Assembly: GCA_024734495.1 (NCBI GenBank)
Contig: JALMQS010000066.1
Span: 5,672,280 to 5,736,279, forward strand
Source: Forficula auricularia
Taxonomy: Eukaryota > Arthropoda > Insecta > Dermaptera > Forficulidae
DNA: 64,000 nucleotides
Direction of reading: 5' to 3'
Position 1 is the stretch's first letter; every line of letters starts with the position of its first letter. Below the pieces are notes generated by a model. The model did not search any database and was not told the DNA's origin. It was given only the letters and a program-made list of their open reading frames with translations. The translations under genes and the position numbers were made by a program. This document shows positions 34,735 to 45,787 of the stretch, piece by piece.

Positions 34735-35480
34735 AAGCAATTTTTGTTTTGAAAAGTATATTGGTTTTCTCGAAATGAAATAAAATTGTTGAATGAGTTT
34801 CAGGAGCGGCGGATTAAAATAAACGATTTTTCCGAAAAGGGTGCAGATAGAAGGTTTAAAGTCGCATGTCGCAGTTATTTGGTATATCTTCCAGTTCAAG
34901 AATGTCAATTACAAATTCAGACGACTTTTAGTCGAATAAAAATTGTTCTCGCTGAGAAACCATTAAAATAGTAATAATAATAAAAAAAAGGAATAAATAA
35001 AGATGATTCGAGAATAGACTAATTCATTTCCAAGAACTCTCAAAATATAAGATAGAAAATAACTAAGATGGCTATTGACAAGTCATAGCTTGCTTATAGC
35101 AATAGAGTCAGGAGAAATTTAAGATTTTCTTATAGGACAGGCTGATTCATAGTGAAAGATGGTCGATTTCCATCTCAGGGACTGTGGAGTTTGTCACAAG
35201 AATTAATTTCTGAATCATACCCTCACTCACACAAAGCAGTATCCATATAAGAATAAAATGTTTCACCTAGAACCAAGACCTAACTCCTTAAAAATTAAAG
35301 CAGTATCCGTTTGGAGCGAAGGTCCCAAAATATATTTAAAAAAATCTAATATTAAATTTGAAAAATAACGAAAATCATGCCGTATTCGATGAAATTTGAA
35401 AAAAAGCGAAAATTAAAATAAAATTTCAAAAAATGAGGGTACTTTTTTGGACAGCATCCCCTGGTTGAAAAGTCCCCAAG
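34735..35480 (-). repeat. dispersed repeat R2, copy 2, carrying an insertion
   Basis: It is the inverted counterpart of 14310-14960. Relative to copy 1 it has one extra segment, the 52 bp insertion at 35245-35296. The 61-codon frame at 34786-34971 lies in it and is not preserved in copy 1. Confidence 0.7.
35245..35296 (+). mobile_element. 52 bp micro-insertion with 12 bp target duplication
   Basis: AAAGCAGTATCC occurs directly on both sides (35233-35244 and 35297-35308), and only once in the other R2 copy. The insert is the tail-family sequence ATGTTTCACCTAGAACC then CTCCTTAAAAATT. The duplication length and extreme 5' truncation indicate target-primed reverse transcription. The strand is chosen from the A-rich end. 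Confidence 0.75.
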
Positions 35481-36163
35481 CGTTACTGCTCACTACCTAG
35501 ATAGTTTTTTTTGTGTATGGGTATATCCAGTAGAAGAGCCGGCAGCTTATAAGTCAATCAGTTTTTTCGTTTTAGTATTTCAAGCATTTTGGCGTCTAGA
35601 ATAATCTTCTCTGTGCCTTTCGTTTTCTTGAAGTAGTACCTTGTTTTTAAACTCCGCATAGATCATCGAGATCAAAACGAGTTTCTTCTGCTTTTTCGGC
35701 ATTTTTTAAACTCAATTAAGCCAGCCAAGTGCAAATCGGACCCTTTATAGAGACTTCTGTTACTTATAACTTCAAAATACTTGAGATATCAAATTCGTTT
35801 TTCTTTGATGTTGAGAGAAGAGGATTGCATTTTTCTATAATTGCAGATTAATCTATTTGCAAAAGCCGACGATTACAAAAAACACCTAAAAATTGCCGGT
35901 TTGAGCTTCTCTCTCACCTCCATTTTAAAGTGATTTGAATTTTTAAAAAAGAACTTAATTTTTCTTAGAGAGATCTTTGCAGAACACTCCGAGATAAAAA
36001 AATAATTTTTATACAGGAAATTCAACCCTTCGCAAAACTTGCATTTGATTAAAACTTTAATATAATCTTGATTTCGAGTAATATGAATACACATAACTTG
36101 TAAATGTCAAGTTTATATCTTATATAGTTCATTGTGAGCTACTTGCTCTGTCAGACGCACACT

Positions 36164-36377
36164 AAGCTCCAGTTGTATGTCGGTAGGTAAAGTCTTTGTA
36201 AAAGTTGACAAAGGGTAAAATCTTAAAATTCACTTGGCACATGCCCGGCCGGATGGCCAATCAGATGATACACACTTTTATCTGATTGGTCATTCCACAA
36301 GGCCTAAGGTGAATTCTAAGGTTTTACCCTTTGTCAACTTTTACAAAGACTTTACCAACCGACATACAACTGGTGCT
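36164..36377. mobile_element. fold-back MITE, 214 bp, GTTGTATGTCG family
   Basis: The arms share CCAGTTGTATGTCGGTAGG, AAAGTTGACAAAGGGTAAAA and GAATTC-side blocks. An inner pair, CCAATCAGATGATA / TATCTGATTGG, follows. Termini AGCTCCAG / CTGGTGCT are inverted. Open frames on both strands here are palindrome artefacts. Confidence 0.75.
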
Positions 36378-37520
36378 AATAGGCCCTTTTTCACTTTTGA
36401 ACGAATCCCAGTTTATTCCATACTCCGGACTCGCCGATTGTACGGAATACCCATTTAGAATTTTAGACATTAGATTATATCGTTGGGTTGCATGCATAAA
36501 TGGCAACGATGGCCTCATCGCTATATATATATATATATATGTATTGGTGTTCTTTTTTATGCAAAGCACAAAGTAGTATTTGAGTTTTTGCCGGGACATC
36601 AACCCTAGTTCCGCTATTTGAAATCTTAGCTCACCATCTTGAATGCTAATTTGAATTTAACGAGCGCCATTGCCGGGCCCTATTTAAATCGTTCTTCTTT
36701 TGGTTAAAACAGCGAGAAAGAATGCGATTTCGGCCTGTTTGTGTGTGTGTGTATGTTGGCGAGACTTCAAGGTTGAAATCAATGCGCTCTTGGTCGTCGC
36801 CACCTCGAAACCACCTCTATTTATTTTTATATATCTTTATGAATATATATACTTCACTCATTCTAATTCTGACGACAAAACATAAATGAAAATGAAAATT
36901 ATTATTATCTACACACATAGACTCATACAGGGATAGGTATATAAAATTTTATTATACTGAGCTGCGACCTGTTTTGCGAGGAATGCATGGGCAGTGGCAT
37001 GGCAGCCGATTCTTCAGGCATCTGAGAGGCCTCGCATTGGAACACGCAATTCAACAAGCAATTGAATTTCAAATTGCAAACCAGCGGCGGCCATCCTTAT
37101 TAGAATAAGAAAGTACGTGGATTGCAAATCATCCGAGCAAATTCTGATACGACCTTTTTAGAATTGCAAAGTTTTATTTGACAAATTATTCATTCGATAC
37201 TGGATTTTACAAAAAAAGTATTTGCACAAAATATCGATTGAAAATAATGGTAATGCAAAAAAGCCTGTCATGTGCGAGACAGGCTTGCACACTTGAAGGT
37301 TCAAGGTGGACCTCTTTTGAAAATGTAAAGGGATTACATAAAAATTGTTAATTAAACACAATTATCAAAAATAAATTTTAATTTTTTTACATAATATATA
37401 CAATTTTATAACTGAACCTAGTTAAAAATGGCACTAGGCAAGTTCAATTTTATCCCTAGATAAGAACAAGATAAGAAAGTACTAAGTGCTGCTTATATCG
37501 GCCTATCCTCTTCTGGTCTC

Positions 37521-37957
37521 AAGAACAGACAGACAGACAGACATTGCAGTTACACTAATAGGGTTCCGTTTTAAGAACAGACGGATCCAGACATTGTACG
37601 TCACACTAATAGGTTCCGTTTTAAGAACAGACAGACAGGCATACATTGTAGTCACACTAATAGGGTTCCGTTTTAAGAACAGGCAGACAGACATTGTATT
37701 CACACTAATAGGGTTCCGTTTTAAGAAGAGACAGACAGACATTGTAGTCACACTAATAGGGTTCCGTTTTAAGAACAGACAGACAGACATTGTAGTCACA
37801 CTAATAGGGTTCCGTTTTAAGAACAGACAGACAGACATTATAGTCACACTAATAAGGTCCCGTTTTAAGAACAGACAGACAAACATTGTAGTCACGCCGT
37901 TTTAAGAACAGACGGACAGACTGACATTGTAGCGGTACTAATAGGGTTTCGTTTTAA
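37521..37957. repeat. 48 bp minisatellite, about nine units
   Basis: The unit contains AGACAGACATTGTAGTCACA then CTAATAGGGTTCCGTTTTAA. Occurrences of GGGTTCCG at 37711, 37759 and 37807 give a 48 bp period. Because 48 is divisible by three and units lack stops, long frames are open on both strands (FRFKNRQTDIVVTLIG on plus, ISVTTMSVCLFLKRNP on minus). Neither is likely to be a gene. The CTAATAGGGTTCCGTTTT part resembles, from memory, a sequence common at the ends of insect retroelements. Confidence 0.9.
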
Positions 37958-38439
37958 TTTTGTACAGATTCTTAAAAATGAAGAAATTTAATTCAATTAA
38001 GAGAGCATAACCTTTAATAAGAAAATTTAAAGGTTCCTACACAATATCGATCTGTCGGTCTGACGAAACGAGTCTACATAGGCTCTATGTTCATTGAATT
38101 TTCAGTATATTTTAAAATGTAGGTACATTGTACAGGGTTTCACTTTTCAAAATTGAGAAAAATCAAAATCTTTTCAAGACTCCGAAAATTTTAATGTTTT
38201 TTCATTTCTTTTTTCACAACTTGAGCTAGAAAGCTTAAACGTGTCAAAAGGATCACCTTTTAATACAAACCTGTGTGTCACATTTCACCTCAATAGCTAA
38301 AGCCGCTTAAGAACCCTTCAAATATAATAATTCGATTTTCTTCTGATTGTCTGCATTTTTCAAGCTAGAAAACCTCAAATCTAAGCAATTCATTGTTTTA
38401 GAAATACAAACATTTTAGCACCACAATATATTATTATTT

Positions 38440-38650
38440 TCTTGATTCGTCTGTTAGGTGACCAGCTACAACAAAACGAATCTACTTACATCCAATCGGG
38501 TATTTGAACCCAAGGAAAAAACAGATAGATTCTAGATAGAATATTTACAATTTCGATTACTGATGATGTAGGTCAAATCTTCGAAACTATAGTTTCTAAC
38601 ATATAAATTATATACATATTTGCATCAAGCAGCGGACAAGCGAGATTGAT
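38440..38650 (+). mobile_element. ribozyme-bearing element, HCP family copy 2
   Basis: It shares CCAGCTACAACAAAACGAAT, ATCCAATCGGGTATTTGAAC, the motif at 38558-38596 and GCATCAAGCAGCGGACAA with the copy at 59.8-60.05 kb. The last block is also present, inverted, at 9637-9660. It is non-coding. Confidence 0.6.
38558..38596 (+). ncRNA. hammerhead-like motif (candidate)
   Basis: The order is CTGATGA, TGTAGGTCAAATCTTC, GAAACTATAGTTTC. Core boxes and the ACTATAGT palindrome are intact. Stem II is weakened by substitutions relative to the 9.75 kb copy. Confidence 0.4.
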
Positions 38651-38692
38651 TTGATGTATTGATTAAAGCTTTTCTGGCTGAAATTTTTTTTA

Positions 38693-38830
38693 AATCTTTT
38701 TGTTAAAACCACATTTTTCACTATTAAATATATGTTTATCAACAAAATTATACTTGTATGTGTTAATTAGTTTGTTGATAAATAGGTATATATTTTAAGA
38801 GTGAAAAAATGTGGTTCTAGCAAAAAGTTT
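38693..38830. repeat. palindrome, about 138 bp
   Basis: The arms share CTTTTTGTTAAAACCACATT and TGTTTATCAACAAA with their reverse, around a centre near TTGTATGTGTT. It has no other content. Confidence 0.7.
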
Positions 38831-39018
38831 TAATAAAACCGCATTGATTTCTCCTCTCGGCAAACTAAATATTTTCAATTCGTTCTTTTCTTGAACTATC
38901 GTGGGTAGAATCCACACATACAGACAGACATAATTACTTCCCCCACGTTTTGGATCTTTCTAAACAGTTTAGTAAAAAATCTTATATTATTTTGTTTCAA
39001 CCACAAAGTGTACCTTAA

Positions 39019-39124
39019 TCGAAGGAGACAATAAAAGAGTGTGTCTTCTGCTGGAATTATACATTTGTAATTTATTTATAACGAAATTCCAGCAGAAAAC
39101 ACACTCTTTTAATTGTCTCCTTCA
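39019..39124. repeat. palindrome, about 105 bp
   Basis: The arms share GAAGGAGACAATAAAAGAGT and CTGCTGGAATT with their reverse. The centre is ATACATTTGTAATTTATTTAT. The region from 39125 to 40500 is AT-rich without a feature I can support. Confidence 0.75.
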
Positions 39125-40504
39125 ATTTATAAAAATTCTGCTATTCTCGGCAAAAAACTTTCAATATACCTTAATCCTAAAATGTTTCATAAAAATTTTC
39201 CCTTTACTTTTTAAGTCATTTCTGATCTATATTGCTCTTTTTTGAAATCCCATTACTGAAAAAATACCTGAAATGTCCATTTAATGATTAAAAATCTACC
39301 TACACCACTTTCCATAAGTAAAAGATTAAAAAATCTTTTAAAATATGAATTTTATTTAAACCAAGTGTATATAAATATATACCTATCGTCTAAAATCTGT
39401 ACCTACTAGCTTATTACAATCGTAATAATTCCATTTTATTCTCAATATATTATATTTATTAGAAATTTTTTCTAAATCTAAATAATAATAATTTACACCT
39501 AAGTCAAGGTCTACGAGGGTGGGGAGCTTCCTCAAAACGCCCCATGATTATTGATTTTCTCGCTATTGTTGGTGGTATTGATTTTTCGGCTCGGCCCGAC
39601 CACCTGACTTTATTATTTGAAAAATATGAGGATATATAGCGAAAGTTGAAAATTTCACTCTCTATAGTCTTTCCCTCTGGATCTGAAAAGAAAAAATATT
39701 TTTTATTTTTTTATATAGATTAATCTTTTAGGAAATTTATATTCCTTTCTACAATCATATGGGTAACAGTTTCCAAAACACCCTCAGTTACATTTGTAAA
39801 TTAGAAAAGGAACATTGAAAATTTTAAGATTACTAACAGCAATTAGCCATATGTATGAATAGTTTGACCCTCACCAATTTTATATACTATTGCCATAGCC
39901 AGGTCAGATACGGGACGTTTAAATGCTAAATAAATAAAACATGAAAAAAGTGGGTAGGTAATGGTTTATTTTATAAAAAATCAATTCAATTTAAGCAATT
40001 TAATAAAATGAACACGTAGAATAATATAAAATATACAGATACTAATTCTTTTAGCCAAGTCATATTTTATAGTTGATTTTACTTTCTTAATTATATCATT
40101 TTCTTGTTTCACATAATTATCAGATTTAATCACTTAAGAGTTTAGAGAGAAACGGGACAAATAATAATACCGGTCTGAGTAGTGAAAAACGCTGACAGTC
40201 CAGTATATACGAGGCGTATGGCAACCCTAAAAATAAAGGACTAACTAACTAAGAGAAAATGAGGTCTAAGTTAAATTTTCGTTATTTTCCTCAGAGACTC
40301 AGAGATCCAACCTCAGCCGTTTTTGTTTTATCATAGTCATGTAGGTACCAAGTACACTGCGTACGTTTAGTAAACTATCTCTAAGGGGCTTTTCTGAGAG
40401 TGAGTAGAAATCCTTGCAAAATATATACTGGATGAAAAAAAACGAAAACTTTTTTAAGACACGGTATACTCTTCCTGAATTTTGTAGATTTGCTAATTTT
40501 TTTA

Positions 40505-41130
40505 CTTTACCTACAGGGTATGGTCAAGTATTGTAAAGTGGCTTTTTTTCTAAATATCTCAAAAAACGGCTGAAACTATTTTGATTAAAAAAATTGAGCC
40601 AAACAATGGCATTTCGGTCTACAAAAAAGCTCTAATAAGTGAACATCGAAAAAATTATATTTTTCGTGCGTTACCAAATGTTGTGGACGAGCTAGATCAA
40701 AAACTAGTGTGAATATCAAAACCAAATTTCGTTTGGTGCATTGAGATTAAGAGCTGATTAGATTTTGGTGTATATCAACCCAAAATTAAGGGGGAGAGGG
40801 AGGGTTAAAATTTAAAACTATAATATTTCCAAACTGAAAAATCAAGAAAAATGAAATATACTATAAAATAAACGTATAATAACGAAAATATTTTTTTCTG
40901 TCGCCAAAATTAGGGGGGGGTCAAAAAATAATAATCTAGACCATTTGAGCAAACTCAACCAAATTTTGTATACAAAATCAGTGGGCCCGCAGAACACTAA
41001 AAATGCAAAAACAAACCGCCCGAAATGGGGGGGGGGGGGGTCAAAAAATGAAAATCTAGGCTTTTTGGATCAAACTCAACTAGAAGTATATGGTAAAGTC
41101 AAGTGGATGGCCATATCAGAACGTGTCAAT
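40505..41130 (+). mobile_element. CAGGGTATGGTCAAGTA-family element with G-run direct repeats
   Basis: It begins CAGGGTATGGTCAAGTATTG and ends near TGGTAAAGTCAAGTGGATGG. Inside, two G runs (about 40911-40919 and 41027-41041) are each followed by GTCAAAAAAT and AATCTAG, making a direct repeat of about 120 bp period. Fragments of the family lie at about 8860-9075 (minus), 19150-19230, 42826-42920, 49190-49510 and 62500-62770. Confidence 0.6.
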
Positions 41131-41769
41131 TTATTTGTGTTTTGAGATAAAAAGTTGAAACTTGCCATCAATGTGCATATTATTAATATACAATTTGCTC
41201 CTAAATCTCAGATCATTAATACAATCTTTCCAAAGCTTCTCCTATCAAGATTTCATTTTATCTGATTTTTCAACGAATCAAAAAATAAATACCTAAGGTT
41301 ACTTATATCTACAGAAGCCTAAAATGACTAAATAGACAATATTCACTCTTACTAACTCTTAGTAAAGAATCGAAATGGGAGCGAAAATTAAAAAAAATAA
41401 AATGTAAAAGAATTTTCGAATTGGTTGAATTGAATTCGCTTTATATTCTATAGAGTGATATTTTTTTGGCACGTGTTGCAATAGAACCCGATTGCACCCC
41501 CTCCCCCTCCACGTCACATACATAGATTGGCGATACGCCGAGGTATTTCCTACTAGCATAATATGCTTGCTCAAATAGAAATGCCACCAGAATAGCTTTA
41601 ATACAAAAATTATTTTTAATTCCAATAAATCTGTGCCTTGACCCATAAAGATTTTTCATATGAAAACAAGTTGCTGAGTTTAACCATCAATATCGTAAAG
41701 TGATCATTTATATATTCTGAATGTAGACATTTTTGTTTGAATAATTTTAAATTCTTTTTATTAAAAATG

Positions 41770-42295
41770 TAAGGTAGTTCTTTCATAAATGCAAAAATTC
41801 AAGAAATCTTCGAAACTTGGAATATAAATCATTAAAAGCATAATAAACAAACTGTTAAAATTTGAAGACGATTTACCACACCAAACATGAAATAATTGCA
41901 ATTAAAAATGAAATTTTTTACATATTGTAGATTGGGAAAGGGTGGGAAAATGATCATTATTTTATTTTTTTTCATTAAAGGACTTTCACCATCTTGATGA
42001 AAATCTAATATTTGTTAGAATAATATATTCGGAGTAACTTAAAAAAAAATTGAAATTATTTACCTCGTAGTTTTGATAAAAAATAAATAAAAAAACATAT
42101 TTGGGCGATTATTTTTAGTGGAGGGGATATAATATCAATGGCTTGAAAACGATCCATTCATAAAGAGAATATAGTAGTGTAAAAAGTACAGTCACGTTAA
42201 AAAAACACACAACCTAAAATTTTAGCACCGTTCATATTTATGGAGTGGTTACGAAAAAACTGTTTGTGTGGATTGTCGCAAAAGAACCTCCTTAA
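41770..42295 (-). repeat. dispersed repeat R3, copy 2
   Basis: It is the inverted counterpart of 29370-29900 along its whole length. The minus-strand end passes into a different sequence, so the ribozyme-like motif next to copy 1 is not part of R3. Confidence 0.75.
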
Positions 42296-42942
42296 GAAAA
42301 AACATAAGAACGAGAAAATATCTATTTGTCGTGTCAGACTGCTGGTCTTAACTCTCTTGAGATGACCATATTACTATGGTAGCAAAATTAGCTTCATGTA
42401 AACTTAGCTTTCTATTCAGGTCCAGACATTATTTTACTCCTCTTAACTGTACAGAGCTTAAATCACCCCGAATATCTGGAATAACGCTCCCACTTGTAGA
42501 GAAGGGCCTCCAAGTATTACTGTACAGTCCTAGATGCAATTTAGAATCTATCATCAAAACAAATAAGAGAATCTGTTTTGCTTAGCTCTTTCGATTCCCA
42601 AACTCATCTTTTAAAACATCGACAGAAATACGTAAAAATCTAAGATCCTGGTCTATCTGTCCACACCTAGCGAGCCCGTGATTATGAATATATTGATCGT
42701 TTCGAGATATTTAAAGTTATGCAAATCAAACAAGATTTGAATTCTGTTTGATGATGCAACTACATATAAATCATTTTTTGCGATTTTTGCAAAAATGAAT
42801 TCAAAATAAAATATGAAATACTTTTTTACTTTACCATACGGGGTATGGTCAAGTTTTGTAATCGTGCATGAAATAAGCTGACGTGTCCTGATGTGGCCAT
42901 CCACTTGACTTGACCATACAGCCTGGCATTAATTTATAACGG

Positions 42943-43193
42943 AAATTAAAAAATTTAGCTTAAAATGAAAAAAAGTTTTTCATACAAGTCCTCCTATTTA
43001 AATATACAAGGAAATATTTGAGCATCTTCTTTTTGAAAATAGTTGGAATGTTTTTCTAAAATCAGCTCGGGTTCAGATTAACATTCCAACTATTTTCAAA
43101 AAGAAGATGCTCAAATCTTTACTTTTATATTTAAATAGGAGGACTTTATGAAAACTTTTTCATTTTAAGCTAAATTTTTTAATTTCCTTTATA
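42943..43193. repeat. fold-back element, about 250 bp
   Basis: Arms of about 105 bp share TTTAGCTTAAAATGAAAAA, GTCCTCCTATTTAAATAT and GAGCATCTTCTTTTTGAAAA with their reverse. The centre is TTCTAAAATCAGCTCGGG. It is non-coding. Confidence 0.8.
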
Positions 43194-43231
43194 TATTGAT
43201 GGAGTTAAAGAATTTCTATGCTTATATCTTA

Positions 43232-43344
43232 TATTGCGATTCAGAGAGAGGTTTTTGTCTCGAGGGGGTGAGCTGACTGCCCGGATAGCATGTTAGTTCT
43301 CAAGTTCGACTCCTGGATGGATGAATCCCCTCTGATATCGCAAT
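43232..43344 (+). mobile_element. tRNA-derived SINE-like core
   Basis: GGGGGTGAGCTGACTGCCCGG resembles a tRNA 5' part with A box. AGTTCGACTCC at 43303-43313 fits a B box with one deviation. The ends are inverted (TGCGATTCAGAGAGAGG / CCTCTGATATCGCA), as in the 10.8 and 11.1 kb copies. An intact tRNA cloverleaf is not formed. Confidence 0.55.
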
Positions 43345-43391
43345 TTAATAATATTTCTATTAAAATCTTGGAATCTGTCCTAAAATTTTTT

Positions 43392-43920
43392 TTTAATGAT
43401 AATGATGAGAGAAGGAGTTACACCAAAAAGGTGCAACCCCTAAAGGCCTGGGTTGGCCCCTCCATCGTGAAAAGAAGAAGAAAGAATTTTATGGGTTGGG
43501 CGGGGGTCGAAGGTATCTGTGGATACGGGTCTTAAATAGCTGAAGGTTATAAGTCGCGGGAAAGATGGTGGGAGGGAGCGAGTTCCAGTCTCTGGAGGTC
43601 ATATAGCGATAAAAGAGTTGGCGAAAGCGCTTGTTCGACTTTTATCCAACAGCGAAGGGGTGCTGAGCGTTAGAAAACCGCGTGTTTCTCGTAAAGAGGG
43701 CATTAGGGGGGATAATTGATTTCAGCTCGACTGAACAGACACCGTGATAGTATCTGTAGTACAGGGAAAGGGCAGAAACGGTTCTTCGGTGTGCCAGGGA
43801 GTCGAGTGAGTTGGTTAGAGCCGGGTCTCCTATTAGTTTAATTGCTCGCTTCTTAATTGCATCCAGTGTAGCAAGAGAATGCTTGGAGGCACCCCTCCAC
43901 AGATGAGAGCCATATTCGAG
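43392..43920 (-). pseudogene. 5'-truncated LINE (family A), end of ORF2 and 3' end
   Basis: The minus strand encodes HLWRGASKHSLATLDAIKKR, then SLDSLAHRRTVSALSLYYRY and YHGVCS, the region after the reverse transcriptase domain of a LINE. After one frameshift near 43641 it continues DWNSLPPTIFPATYNLQLFK to the stop at 43489. The 3' untranslated part ends in ATCATTATCATTAAAA near 43392. Paralogous 3' ends are at 47342-47460 and 49832-50300. The copy lies inside a different LINE (see next entry). Confidence 0.8.
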
Positions 43921-44520
43921 AAAATATAATGAATTTCTTGTGCCCTGTTTTCTCGCTCTCTCAATAAATATATCGTCTCTAATTCGCGTCTCATGATCAT
44001 GGATCTCGTTCACCAATGTGAAATTCAGATAGGCTGGAAGCTGACTATGATATAATTTATAGGAATTGCTTCACATTCATAAGTTCTAAACATTCCAGCA
44101 TACTACCTATTGATGTATATCTGTCAGATTTTAAAATAATTCTCAGGCTTCTATTTTGTAAGAACTCCAGCTTATCAATATTCTCCTGAGTACCAAAATA
44201 TAATGTTGTAGGACAGTAAGAGAAACTAGGACTAATTATAGTTCTATACCCCTTAATTCTAGTGTTCATATTCAAATTATTACTAGCTCTACCAAAGTAT
44301 TGCACTTTTTTGTTTATATTCTTCAAGTTCACTATGATGACTCTTAAAGTTCAACTTCGAGTCAACCACTACTACGAGTTATTTAAATGAATCCACATAA
44401 TCCAAATTTACACCATTCAGATAGATTGGACTTGACCTTTCGCCACCCACCCCCAAATGCATTACTTTAGATTTCGGACAATTTACAAACAGTTTATTCA
44501 TATTTAGCCAGTCTTCCATA
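43921..44520 (-). pseudogene. LINE (family D), reverse transcriptase C-terminal part
   Basis: The minus strand encodes NMNKLFVNCPKSKVMHLG and YLNGVNLDYVDSFK, with a stop where YLG is expected. A frameshift leads to VQYFGRASNNLNMNTRIKG, CPTTLYFGTQENIDKLEFLQ and NRSLRIILKSDRYTSI, then another to YHSQLPAYLNFTLVNEIHDH. This is the thumb and following region of a Jockey/CR1-like reverse transcriptase. At SLYF (about 43921) it joins family A in frame, so one 124-codon frame (43642-44016) is a chimera of two elements. Confidence 0.8.
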
Positions 44521-44773
44521 TAGGAAGTGTAAAATTTTTATACTTAGTCTGCTGGTTTTCGAAGAGGCAGGCGGATATGCAACTACATGCTGAAATATTT
44601 CGATAAAGGAAAATTAAAATTTGAAATCAGACGGAAATATTATTATTTTTCTTTCGATTTGGTTCTTTATGATCAAGTTATGCCAAATATAAGTTTTCGA
44701 CTGTTGAAAGTATATAGATTCTAAATTGTGATATTATATATATTATAGGTATATTAAATATAGAAATTTACTA

Positions 44774-45097
44774 TTTAAGCACTATAATACTCTGAGGTAT
44801 ATGAGTCAAACCATTGACTAGGATGTAGTTGTCGGTTGCCACAGGGTACTTTTCCATAAGAAATGAAAGAAATTTTTCTGTTTTTGGTTCTTATATACTT
44901 ATCAAACAATGTATTTACTTTATAGACTGATGATGACAAGGCATACTTGTCGAAACGTCTCCTAAAAATAAATATATAAGATCCAAAAACAGAAAAATTT
45001 CTTTCATTTCTTATGGGAGAAGTACCCTGTGGCAACAACAATACATCTAGTCAATGGTTTGACTCATATACCTCAGAGTATTATAGTGGTTAAATAT
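44774..45097. repeat. fold-back element with intact-looking hammerhead motif
   Basis: Arms of about 125 bp (44774-44896 and 44975-45097) share CACTATAATACTCTGAGGTA, GAGTCAAACCATTGACTA and AAATGAAAGAAATTTTTCTG. The centre is single copy and holds the motif at 44925-44962. Confidence 0.8.
44925..44962 (+). ncRNA. hammerhead-ribozyme-like motif (strong candidate)
   Basis: The order is GA, CTGATGA, extra T, stem II GACAAG/CTTGTC with loop GCATA, GAA, self-complementary ACGT, C, TC. All conserved core boxes are exact. Stem II is a perfect 6 bp helix. Stem I is short (GA/TC). The palindromic stem III suggests activity as a dimer, as proposed for PLE hammerheads. The single nucleotide between A9 and stem II is the main doubt. 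Confidence 0.55.
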
Positions 45098-45622
45098 TTA
45101 ATAACGAGTCCTTATCAGTTTACTACAATGTTGCTGTAACAATAAATAGAAATTTACATTCAAAAAAATATAAAAACTTCGAATAAAATAATGTTTTGAT
45201 CAAATCAATAATTAATGTCAACTTGAGGATGTAAAGAATCAACGATGGACATATATAGTATATATAGGTATATATTATATATATCGGCCCTGATAGGTCC
45301 TTTCCACTTTCTCTTGTGCTTAGGGCATAATAACCATTTTATTACGTCCCTCCCTATAGGATAAGTCTCAATTTGGGGAAAGTTAAAAAGTGAAAGCTAA
45401 CCCTTTTATTAGCATGACCTTGTCTTAACCCTTTCCGCTAAGAAAAATTGAATAGACTCTGTTTACAATTACATTTTACCTTTTCCTAGGAAATGTTTAT
45501 GACTACCGACAGTCTTTATGTCATTTTTTTTTCTTTTTGTATACAGAAAGATTTATACTCAATATAAAAATGAAGATGTTTTTTTTATTCTGTTTTGGTT
45601 GAAATTTTTTCAAGAAGTCCTG

Positions 45623-45787
45623 TTAGGAATAATTTTCATCCTCTTCGTCTTGTTCTCTTCTTGATGTGCCTGGCCCTCAGGAGACCCAGCCGCTCATCAA
45701 AGCACTTTTTATTTTATCCTCAGCTACAAGGAACAAGTTTGAGGTGATCATGATCACGTACTCTTCATCCAGACGTTCCTCGCCTTT
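45623..45787 (-). pseudogene. possible terminal coding exon, broken by a stop
   Basis: Read on the minus strand, a frame after an AG acceptor (GTATTTCAG) gives KGEERLDEEYVIMITSNLFL then VAEDKIKSALMSGWVS, a TGA (45677-45679), and in the same frame GPGTSRREQDEEDENYS before TAA at 45623-45625. An AATAAA signal follows at 45584-45589. Composition and codon use look coding. An alternative upstream acceptor (CTCTTTCAG, about 45838) opens another frame, NILEKILDRRISERRG. I do not recognise the protein. It may be the last exon of a gene with an internal TGA, or a pseudogene. Confidence 0.35.

Noticed and set aside
36234..36602. Overlapping open frames on both strands
   Set aside because: They arise from the fold-back MITE at 36164-36377 and neighbouring TATA repeat; inverted arms make mirrored frames.
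37486..37905. 139- and 130-codon frames on opposite strands
   Set aside because: Both are products of the 48 bp minisatellite, whose period is a multiple of three; the repeats are nucleotide, not protein, repeats.
37521..37957. CRISPR array
   Set aside because: Units are contiguous without unique spacers, and the DNA is eukaryotic.
43232..43344. Functional tRNA gene
   Set aside because: Box-like sequences are present but no full cloverleaf or acceptor stem can be paired, and the ends are inverted like the related SINE copies.
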